From Phalacrocorax aristotelis (Eukaryota > Chordata > Aves > Suliformes > Phalacrocoracidae), in assembly GCF_949628215.1 (NCBI RefSeq), contig NC_134311.1, forward strand, positions 19,902,582-19,966,581: 64,000 nucleotides of DNA, read 5' to 3'. The notes beneath the pieces were generated by a model that was given only the letters and a program-made list of their open reading frames with translations, made no database searches and had not been told where the DNA came from. Positions 1-12,100 of the stretch are shown one piece after another; positions within the stretch are counted from its first letter, which is position 1; each line of letters starts with the position of its first letter. Made by a program: the position numbers and the translations under genes.

Positions 1-111
1 GATGAAAGGAATTGCCATGAAAAATTTGTTAGGTGCCAAACCCAGCTTGGACTTTGGGGTCATGTCATTTCTGTGGCATGGTAATTTGTCAACAGAAAAC
101 CACTCAATATT
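1..111 (-). CDS. DCP2: DCP2 coding exon 6, cut by the window edge (residues 196-232)
   Basis: After a TCTAG acceptor the exon encodes [20 protein letters not shown], then [17 protein letters not shown], the end of the Nudix domain and the start of the Box B helix. It is still open at base 1, so the true exon end is outside the window. Confidence 0.95.
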
Positions 112-3100
112 CTAGAAAAACAAGAAAAAAATCAAAACACTCACTACCATAGCCTTACAGAATGTTACTAATGCATATCAACCACAATTATTTCCCTTAA
201 TTAAAATGGAAGGCTTTAATCAACAACAGGGTGTTTCACAAAAGGTTAATCAACAATGGGGTCGTTCTTCTGACTGCAACTACAGCGTTACACATGGTAC
301 AGCACATACTCATTGCAAGATATGGCACCTAAAATGTGAAAGGTATTATCCAGCAACTAAATTCTGAATAAGGGTTCCAAAACCCAACCAAACCACTGCA
401 TGCGGAATGCCATAAATAAAGGTAGAGGCTTTAAATAACTTTCAAAGCTGCTACTAATCTTGCTATTTTTATTTAAAATGCCATCAAAACTAGATCACAA
501 TACTAGTTCAAAAATTATCAGAAAGAGGATTTAGTTTGCAGAGTAAGTTTCAGAGTTTGTTATAGAAGAAAAAGTAATGGGTAAAGGACAGGATTTGTGT
601 TATAATTTATACATTATAGTTTTAACCGTTACAACGGTATAATTTTGCAGAACAGGGAATGAAATCAGGAATTCTGAATACTCACAGTATAGAACAACAC
701 ACATGAGCTTTTCTAGTGCAGAGCCTAGCCCCAAAACCCCAGGTCCAGATAAGATGTGTATTATGGAAAGAAGCTACAAACTGAACAGGATTTCAATATA
801 GTTCTACAGGGAATACCAAAATGGCATGCCTGGTTGTATTAGATCAGATGAAGATGGTGCTTCAGCAGGGACACAAAACTGTCACTGTACGAACTCATCA
901 CCCCCACACAGGTGGTTGCTGTTACACAAAGGCAGGTATTTACTGTACATTTAAAAAAACCTCAAAGTTAATCTTTTTCTACTTCATATTTTGAAAAACA
1001 GGTCTATAATGGAAGAAATTGAAAGACTCCTGTCTAGTCAACCAGAAGTACCTTTTCCTACTTAGAAAGTCAGATGCCCTGTTCAGTGGCACCATCTGCA
1101 TGAAAATATGTGGATAGCTGTTTTAAGCTGAACTGCAATATGAGGAAGATTTCAAACTTCAAGGATTATGGATATCAGAACAAAGTTTCCAACAAGTCCA
1201 CTACCAGAGTCTTTGCATCTCCCTTTAACAATACCTTTTAAAAGCCTAATGGTAGACAAACCATCCAAAATAGTTCCCATTTTGTGTCCCCTTCTCAACC
1301 TCCTCCTTAAAATACACTGTTCTCTAAGTTTGGATGGTATTAGCCATGAAAGAGAGAACACAATCCATAGTGTCTCTCTCTGATATGTAGGCTTTTGTAT
1401 ATTACAATAATTACACTTTCAGAAGAATATATATTTATATATGTAGATATAACCAGGAATAACATTGAATGAACACAGATCACCTAATGGGAGAATTACA
1501 GTTTGACAGTATGCTCTAATATTGTCTCCATTAATCATGAAAGCATTGAGCAGATGGTCAAGAATCAGTCTTTGCAGAAAAGTTTCAAAAAGTTGACAAG
1601 ACAAGACCCTACAGTGCAGAGATGCCATTGGTACCCAGTATTTGAGGTATTCACCATGCCTTGTAGTTTCATTATTTTCAGACCATTAGCTTTAAAAATC
1701 AAGCTCCACAACAAGGTTCCTCCACATTGAAACACAATAACACGTACCCGAATTTCCCTTCTAGTTTTGGGGTTGAATTTTGTGTTCCTGGGAACTCCTG
1801 GAATAATGTACAGTCGTGCTAACTGATCATTAATTCGCAGCTCAATGTATTCTTCTTTGCAGATATAATCTTTTATGTCAAACCCAGTTTCTTCAAACAC
1901 CTGAGAAGTATATAGATGAAATCAGTGTGTGTATTCAGATTTATCCTTTCAGAACCTATCACCACAAGGGAAGGAATGACTGTTTTTCAGATCTATCCAT
2001 GAAAGCAGGCCACTGCTGAGAAAAATAAGCCTTTACACAAAGATATAAGCTCAATAATAGAAAAGTATCTTAAGAGTCTATGTGCTTTACATTTCTAAGA
2101 CAGACAGACCTCTATTAAAAGCTGAAACAACTCTATTACACCTACATGTAGCAAATTATGGATTAGGAGTCTCTAACTGCTCCTCCGTGCTGCTGGATGT
2201 AGGGAAATCTATTCACAGCAAAATTGAAGATGTTTTTATTTCCCAAATAATAAATTCTAGCAAGGCTTACTTGCACCTCAATTTTTTTCTCTTTCAACAG
2301 TCCTTCTATTCATGAACCTTCTACCCCAATACATATCATCATTTTTAACATTCATAACAAAACTCAGCAATGGGGTAGCAAAACTACTGCAAAATTCAAA
2401 CTGCACATTCACACTGACAAACTTAAAACTGCATTGTCAGCTACTCTAAAGAAAAAAAGTAGGACTGTTATACCTGCTGGAGATTACCAGAAAGACAATG
2501 ATATTTAAAAAATATTTTCTTTGCATATTTTATGGTCTTGCAGTGAAAAATCAGATTCACAGAAGGGTTTGGGTTGGAAGGGACGTTCAAAGATCATCTG
2601 TAGTCCAACCCCACTGCCACAGGTAGGGACATCTTTTACTAGATCAGGTTGCTCAAAGATTTACTTCAAAATATTTATTTTTGACAACATTCTCAAATAT
2701 ACAAGGTTTATAATGTAAGATGTCAAACACCTAATAGCTTAAATCAGATCATGCCTCTAAGCTTGCTAAGTAAATACTCATTTCTAGAAACTTCCTAGTC
2801 CTCAAATTCTCCAAAGGAAGAAATACAATTACTCAGAAAACATGCAGGATTGATACCAATGTCCAAAATGTTTCTGCCCAGACAGCAGAACATGCTTATA
2901 AACAATCACTCATAGAACCGGATATTAACCCCGGACTATTATATCCCACAGCCAAAAATCCAAAGGCAGAAGTCCTCAGTTAAATTTTTTAAAGACCAGA
3001 TTCATAATTTAAAAAAACTGGACAGGTTCTTTAGTAAAATCTCTTCTCCAACTCCATCTCCTGTGAGTAAATAATGAAAATTAATTATAATAACAGAAAA

Positions 3101-6100
3101 TAATCATATATGTTAAGCAAAACACCAATATTTATATCAGCAAAATACTTGTAAGTTCCATTTTTGAAAATGCAGAGGAAATTAAGCACAAATATGAAAC
3201 GGAAGTGTTTAATACATAGCAAATAACTGACCATTTAGTCATCAAATTACCACATACAACCCCTCTTATATCAAATAAAAAGCAAGCCATCTTCCCATCT
3301 AACTACATCAAGAACAGAAGTTTAGGGTGTTTTTGGGTGTGTTTTTTTCCCCCTGCCACACACTGTCTCAATTAAGAGAAGATATCCTTTTCCTCCATAA
3401 TTACTCTTACTACTAACACCAGTGTTTTCCCTTCCTAAATGATCTTTCCAGATGATTTAAGTGAATTAATTGTAGAAACTCCTTTTACCAAGAGAATCAT
3501 CCATTTAGTATGGTTTAGCCCTCATCAGCTTCTGAAATACTACTGAACTATGTAGGCACTGCCCAGTGAAGACCTCCTCAATTAGACTTTACACAAATGC
3601 AGTTTACGGTTTTAGACCTGTGTTGACTCCAGTAAAAGCAGTCAAAAGATTCAAGCACATATATTACAGACATCTCAATTTTTGGCCACATGCAAGCCTT
3701 GAAGAATTTGCCACTTGATCCACAGTGACAATCTACCTTGTTCACTAGTGTAATCTAAATCAACTCTCCAAATTAAAAACACTGTCAGAAGATTTTTTTT
3801 TCCCAGTATAACTGTGCCCACTTTAATGCTTTTGTTAATATAACTTGAAGTAAAGAGGAAGTCATACTTCATGTCATTCCTTCCTGAAGCAGTTACGCCT
3901 AGTTTGTCCTGTCCACTATGTTGTTGTCTATATGTTTTTATGGTCTCCTCTCCCTTCAGTTCAGTCCTTTAGACCAAGCCCAAAAGGATGCGACCAGTAA
4001 AAGTTTAACTGAACAAGTTATTTATGGGGTAAAGGGAAAGAGGCACGCATTGAATCATCAAGTTAACCTTATCAAGTCTCTGCTCATCCATCCCCAGCCC
4101 TTGAGTTCTGCAATGACAGCACACTGCATCTGTGGCTCAGGTGTTTCACTTTTTGGCAAGTCATTTCATACTATATAAATAATGTTCTACGCTCAGACCA
4201 GTACCTGCTAACATGAAAGTGTATTTCATGTGTGTCCACTGCATAATAGTGCACTGTTAAGTTTAACACCATATTTTACTTTTCCAAGTCCATATTAAAC
4301 ATACCAGTGGTACAGAAGCTACCATCAAGAAATCAGAAATAAGGAATTTAATTCCTACATCTTTGACGTACATTTTAAAAAAATCTATTATTTCTCAGAT
4401 ACAGATTCAGTCCAACCATGAAGAAAACTAATGCGACTTACTACTTCCCCTCATCTTAATTTTCTCTCAAAAATTCTGGACGTACTATGTTACATCAACA
4501 TTGAGTTTATATCAGTAATATTCTTTTACAGGCTATTTTTAATAAGTAGCTTCGTTATATATCTAAGTCTCCAGCAGTAATAAATCCCACAAATTATTTT
4601 ATTTTTCAGATTTTACTTGCCAAATACATTGATCCTTGTTCCTGCATCTCTGAAAAAATAGAAGTGTAAAGTTCTTCAAAATTTTTACATAACGTTCTAC
4701 AACCTCCCACTTAACTCTTTAACCTCTTTACAGAGGCCAGTGTACACCCACTAAATTCCCATTCTTCTACCTTTTTACAGTTATGGTAGTCCTTGAAATT
4801 AAAATTCTAAAAGCCACAAAGTACATAAGATTTCCCAAGCACCACAAATAACACTTAGAAGTAAATTGATAGTTCAGTAGAACTTTAAAAATAGTACTCG
4901 CTTAACTTAGCAAATTAGTACAAAACAATTAAGAACATCAAAGAGCAATTTTAATCATATAACCACACCCTTGATTATCACTTGAACTCAGAAATACACT
5001 AAAAGCTGCAGCAGAAGACTCCTGCAAGAATAGGCTATTTACCTGATTTCAGTAGAGAGGTACCTAAGTAAACTGTCTTTTCATCTAACACATATATCCT
5101 GTTCTCAGCAAAATTTAACTTCTTTAGCTTAAATTTAAGGGTATCAAATATGACTTACCTCTCTAGCAGCACAGTCATGAGGAGCCTCTTCTTTATTTAC
5201 TTTCCCTTTCGGAAATCCCCAACCAGACTTTGCTAAATAGCCCTGAACCATAAGAACCTGCAAAATACAAAGGAACACAACTGTCAAACACCCACTACGT
5301 TAAACAATTTGTATTACATGTCTTCCCTTCGTCATCCCCTGGTTCTCCAAAAAGAAGAAGGAACGAACCCATTAGGTTTTCTGTGTTCTAGCAAGAACTG
5401 CGAAATCTTTTAATGGGATCACACAAGACCAAAACTAAGAGGAAATCAAGCAGAAGCGTTTATTGTCTCCCATATTATATTTCTGTACATACACAACAGT
5501 GTCAAGTAACTGTCAGGTCTTTGTGAATGGTCTTTGTGAATCCAAAGCACTTTTTTCTCCAGATGAAAAATAGAAACAACAAAAAAATTACTTCTGCCAT
5601 CATATTCCATCCTTCCCTCTAGCCCTTCACAACTATTTCCATACTTACATTTTCAAGTGTTTCATCAAGAATAATTGCACCATAGGTTGGCACTCCCATT
5701 TTGTATTCTTTCCACTCATCTAAAACCTTGTGTACATCTTCACCTTGAGGCAGTAAAAAAGGGCAGTGATTGAAAAGTACAGCTGCATGTTAAGGAAGAT
5801 AAGCTTAAGCATCCAATTTCAGGTCACACACAGACATACAAAAGGTACTACTCAACTACTCAACATTTACAATAACCACACTCTCTCCCCTAAGTGCTTT
5901 CAAGATATATTCTCTTGAAAGTAAAAAATATTATTAATAATCTGTTACCAAACTCTGAATATCAGAAAGCATCAACTAATTTGATAATTCTAATACAAGG
6001 AAGCCAATTTAAAAAACAAGCAAGGCTGCTTGTTTGAAGGAAGGTCCCCCCTAATTTTGAAGAAAAAAGTATCCACATAATGTGTTAAAAATAGATATTC

Positions 6101-9100
6101 AAAGTAATTTTTCATTTTGAAGTGAGACAAAAATACAATTTATTTAATCTCCTGCTTGAAGTAAGCAGAGATAAATTTTTCCCACAATCATTTTTTAGAC
6201 TACAGTAGAGAATCTGTACTTAAGTATTTACTATGCAGAAAAATTTTAATGGCATCAAGTTAGAGATCGAAATTCTAATACACTTTACCAAAACTCACCA
6301 TACAGAGAACACATGAAACATCCTTATAACTCGAAAACTTTGAAACCAAATCTACAAGTCCTTCATAAAAGTTTTAATATTATATATTACATATAAAATT
6401 ATACTACCAACAAAAATATTCCACAGCAGAGTATTAAAAATATGACACACCAGCAGAACTAATATTTCTGGCAAACATGAGCTGCAGAAGGACAGATGTA
6501 ATGAACGAATAACAGCTATTACATTGGCTTTTTCCTGCACTGCCTACAATTACTAGAAGAATTCTGTTGTTTCAAAACATACATATAATTAAAACTGTGC
6601 CTAAGATAAAATGAAAAACTGCATAGTATTAGGCAACAGAAGCTTATCATATGTTTACAGTTCATTGTTAAAATAAAAGCTGTAGTGTTTCAAAGTGTTA
6701 ACTAGGAGAGAAGTACGTTGTTTAGTGAAACCACAGATAACATATCATAAAAGTTAGAAGCAACACTCCAATCCCACATCAAGTCCAGCAGGACTAGATA
6801 GTGCACGTTCCAGAGGCCCTTGTAAGCAATGAAGAAAGCAGAGGCCTACCATATGAATTTCGTAAAGATGCATCCTCTCCCCTACCAACAGAACTGTTCT
6901 AGGGGCAATTCTCAGTACTTCCAACAAATACATACCACTGCCCATGGGGAAACACATACCACCTTCAGCTATGTTAACATTTGTGTTACTACTTACTTGG
7001 AAAGCGATTAAGTTAAGGAGACAAACACCATTAAGAGCTCCAGCAGCTCATCTTTGAAACCTACCTACTCTGCTTATGTGCAGCCATGAGGAAAAATCCT
7101 CAAAGATCAGAAATCACCTGTTTTCTATAGCTCTTGAGCAGTTTGAGAAACATCTTTTGCTGATGCCACAAAATTACAGAAGCAATGAACAGATAAAAAT
7201 CACATACCTAGCAATAGTAACTTTAAATCACCAACACACAAACTGACATTTTCTTGCCGCAAGTACAAAATTTTGTTAATAATATTCAGTTTGCGCTTTG
7301 TCCACTGTGACTCAATCACAGTAATAAAAAGGATATCAGCTTTAGCAAAGTCTCTTAGCCCACACTGAGGTAATCCTGGTGTGTTTTGCACGTAGAAATC
7401 CAAGTAAAACCAATGGGCAAGTTCGATCTGAAAACATACTCTGATTGCATTGTCTCTCTCTTCACTTGGAATGTGCAAAATAAATCGGCTGACGGGAAAG
7501 AAAGAAGAACAAGATTAGCCAAATCTATTGATTTAAATAAATCTAACAGAAATGCATTGCAACAGTGGAATTCCAGATCTTTCCTCCTGGTGGTCCGGAC
7601 AGCAAAAGGTTTTCACATCGAAGTAAAACACAACTTTTAAAGTCAAGAAAGAGAATGGATCTTTCACAAAAGTCAATTACAATAAACTAAGTAAATTAAC
7701 TGCTGTGAAAACAGGGAGGGCAAAACCATCCTACATAAATGGCTGTATTACAACAATGAAAGCATTTTACCTGTCCGGTAAAGAACATCTGCAAACCCTG
7801 GTTAACAGATGTCAGTGCATTTTCTTCTGGACAAAAGTTAAATATGGCTACACATTTTCACTTAAAACCACAGTAAACAATTTATGTAGACTTTAAAATT
7901 CAATATGTACCTATTAATTTTCTCAGTCTGAAATAGAACATGAGCAATTGGTTTATTTTTCAAGTCTGCTTCCTGCTTTAGCTCAGATACTGGCTCAAAA
8001 TGTGAGCCAGAACCAGAGATGTAAGTGTAAAGTAGCACTGTGTGATAGCTTATTTAACTTAAGCAGAAGAAGCTTTACTTATTTGTGAGATCAAGAGTAA
8101 AATAATTTACTTTTTGTAAATTTAAGGTCATCCACCCCACTGAACTTAAACCTTCTGATGGATATTTTTACATTCAACTCCTGAGTGTTGAAATCAGCTA
8201 AATTCCAAAAGTGCATAATATCATTGCCAGGACCAGAAATACTTACAACATCTTTACTTAAAATTTTACAAGTATGAATTGCTAAGGGATGTCAAAAGTG
8301 GATGCCTCTCCCGCCTGCCCGTTGGAGCCCAGCCTGGTGCCCTGCTGAGGGACACAGTTACCACTTTCCCTCAGATACATATGCTGAGCTTTGCTACCAT
8401 TTGAACTTGCCAAAGGGACACACACAGGATGCTAACGCAGCTGGTCTCACAGCCTGCCACAGAGAAGGTGTTGCCTTCAACAGCACCTACATACAGGACA
8501 CACACAAAACAAGCACAGAAAGTCAAGTCCCCTTTTCTTCAGCTGGCAGAGGCAGGTCGCTAGTGTGGGCACACACTTCACACTCTCCAAGTTCACAACT
8601 ACATGCACATTCACTGGTCCCCCAAGTATCAGCATGGCTCCCTCTGTCCACCCAATACACCTACCCAGATCCCAGGCCCTCATACCCTTCACAAAGGTCC
8701 ATGCCTTGCCAGTTAATCTAGCTTGAAGTTTGCTAGTGAGTCCTTGTGCATAACAGGTTTGGGGAAGATAAGACACTCATTCACCCACCAGCTGGCACCA
8801 GGCACTCAGGCTGCAACCCACAGTCCTGCTCCAGCCACCAGTGCTCTACCCCTCACTCACACAATTCCCCCACCATGGCTAGTTTTCAGGACATTCACTT
8901 TTCCCACCCAGAGGCTGGAAGCCAAGACCCCCACCCATGGGAGCAGCTGGCACTGAGACATGCCCCCTTGCTCTAGCAGCAGACACACTGTCCACCCACC
9001 TACACAGCTCTTATTAGTAGCTGGCACTTCATCCTTGCAGCACACATGTACATGGGGTAGAGAGCAAGATTATGCAGAGAGAAAACTAAGAAAAAATTTA

Positions 9101-12100
9101 ATAAGAAAATGTACAAAAATAGGACAGACTCTGGCAATCGGGCAAAAATCTCAGCCAGAGAAGCATATTGACCGGCCCAGCTTTACACACAGCCAGCCCC
9201 TCTTACACCTCTTTGTGCCTACCCCGGCTTTGCCCCCTGCCCGGCTCCCCTTCCCTTGCCGCACCCCTCCCAACCCTGTTTACTGCCCTATCAGATGCAA
9301 AGGCCAGGCTGATCCTCCTGGAAGTGGTGCCTGCGGTTTCTTGATAGCCCACCAGTTAGTGACTGGCAGGTTTGTTACTTGCTATTGTCTCCACTTTTGC
9401 TTTCTTAGGTCTATGTCTGTATATTTTTTATTCCAATTTTCCCCCTTTTCCCTCAGTTTCCCAGAAGCAGATCCCCACTCAAATAAACTTGCTGGAGTGA
9501 ACGGCCAGGTCTGGTTCTCATCACCGCCCCATTATGGCTCCTCCCTCAGATTTGTGTCCCTGTACATTTTGTTTATGGCTTCCTCCTTTTCTTATTATCC
9601 TGCTTTCACATTGAAAAAGGTTCTTGACCAGGTAGCCTTAAAAGAAGCATTCTCCCTTACATCAGTAACCTTATTAATTTCAACAATATTTTCCCACTTG
9701 CCAATTTTCATTTGGCAATACCACCTCCCAACTGCTCCTTTCTTTTTGAAGGCTCTATTACTGCTGAAAATAGCCATTACAAAGTTGCTGTAGATTAAAG
9801 GTAAAACAAGATAAAATATGTAGAGGTAGTACCCAGGAGGAGTAAGAACATGCCAGCATTAGACTTAAGAGTAACAAGTGCAAAGTCAATTAGAACACTA
9901 CTAATTGATCAGAAAGTTAATTCCTAAGTTACTTAGTGACTGAAGTGCTAACAACAGGAATCTCTAGGTTGTACTAGGTGCAGGTGCCCAGTGCTGGCAG
10001 TGGGGGGCTGCAGGATGGCCTCTGTTGAGAAGAGGCCAGGGCTGCCCCATACTAGACATGGCTGGCTCCAACAGACCCACCACAGGGCACAGCTGAACCC
10101 AGCAGACAAGATGGTGGCACCTCTAGGAAAGCAAATTTAAGAAAGGACAAAAGACCCAGGCAGGTAGAGGAAAAGAGAAAGAGTGTGAAACAGTAGTGCA
10201 TACATCAAGGTAGGAGAAGGAGGGATGGGAGGTGCTCCATGGCAGAGCAGATGTCCACACAACAGCCTAGTATGTGGAAGATACCATGCCAGAGCAGATG
10301 GATATTTCCTGAAGGAACTCCAGCCCATAGGACTGACCCCATGCTGAGCAGGGGCAAAGCATGACATGGAAGAAGCAGCAGAGACATGGACAGACCACAA
10401 CCCCCGTTCCCCAACCCCCTGCACTGCTCAGGGTGGAGGAGGTAGAGGAGTCAAGAATGAAGGGATGAAGTTGAACCTGGAAAAAGCAGGGATGTAGGGG
10501 AAGGTGTTGTTTAAATTTTGTCTTTCTACCCAAATCTGTTTTCATTGGCAATAAACTAAATTTTCCCCCAAGTCAGGTGTGTTTTGCCCATGATGGTAAC
10601 TGGTAACCTTCCTGTCTCATCCTAAGCCACAAGCTTTTCCATCTCACATTCTCCCCCATCCTGTTGAAGCGGGGGAATGAGCAGCTGGGTGAACACCTGG
10701 CTGCTGGCCAAAGTTAACCCACCATGGTCCTGAAGTCAAACAATAGGGTAACAGCACTTGCTTACAGGAGAAAGAGCACTAAGAAGCCCCAAATCCTACA
10801 TTAAGACTGTGTGCTTCCACTTATGTGTTCAGTAAAGAACAACTCAGTAGCACAAGACAGCACGACAAAAAAAACTTCTGTGGATACCTCTGACTTGCTA
10901 TGTAACAGAATGGGTCAGAGCAGTCCTGCTCCTGAAGCTTAAACACACAATAACTTACCAGAACTAGAATAAATTGTATCCTGCATTGTGTGATTCCAAA
11001 ACAGCCTAGGAACTCAACAAATGTTTGAAGACATTATATACCTAGCTTTAGTTTTCAACTTGTTTTCACATGCTGGCAGTAACATATTACTCTCTGAATA
11101 AGAATGGAGGTGTAACATTTTATTCTCTGAATACAAATTCTAAATGTAGGAGTCTCTTAGTTTACCAGCAGGGAAAAACTGACAGCTGGAGAAAAAAACA
11201 CCACAACAAAAAACATTAAATGGAAGTGCATTAGACTAGTGTTTTTAACATTATTTTTGTTATCCTTAGGAGAACGGTTTTGCAATGAAAGCATTTAATG
11301 ATAATCACCACTACCATTATCATTTATACTCAATTCTCACACAGATGTCTATAGCTGAATATAAAAGCCTACTTGTTATTTTATACTGTTGGAAAAAGTT
11401 AGGGGATTTGCTTTGCTTTTTAAGAGCTAGCTTATACTGATTCTCTAGCACAGGTTTCAGTGCTATACCATTTCCATATTAGATTCTGTAGAGCCAGCTA
11501 TGAACATCTGACTCTGAACATAACCATTACACCGGGTAACTTTATATGTTGATCTCCACAGGACAAACAAAACTCAGGCCTGAGAGCCCTTCAGCCAATG
11601 TACTTGATTTAATAAAGCCAACATGCAAGAGAATCTTTAGAAACATGCACTAAAAATTCCACATTTAAACTTAGCTGTAACCTATATGAAATTATTATAT
11701 ATTCCACTGCTCATACTGTGGAAAAACACGACGGTTAATATCAGAGCCTTAGCCCAATTAACTATACAATTGAACAGTATTTATCAATGTAAGATCAAAA
11801 CTGATTACTAAAAAAGAAATCCAGTCACCCCGCACAGTCCCTAAAGCCTTGGAAGCTTTAACCCACCATTGCAAAAATAAAATAATTGATATGGTAAAGG
11901 TGACCCAGCAGTAATTCATGTTTTTGTAACCTATCAGGCTCAACAAAAACAAAAAAAAAGAACCACCACACCCTCCCCTCAAGACATACAAAATTAAGAT
12001 ACTTTTGTATGCCTTTGGAGCTAGTGACAGCCATGAGAATTACCTGCAGGCATTAAAACAGCTACAGCTGCCCCTACAGCAGAATTATTATTTAGACTAA

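Noticed and set aside
5777-5788. Using the CAG upstream of DCP2 exon 3 as an ordinary AG acceptor
   Set aside because: It would add a residue to the conserved AKAVFNHCPF segment and leave exon 2 without a GT donor. The AT-AC pairing restores the peptide exactly.
8960-9793. A 277-codon plus-strand open frame in DCP2 intron 1
   Set aside because: It does not start with ATG, has no domain, and overlaps the LTR-like repeat. Low-complexity, C-rich sequence explains its length.
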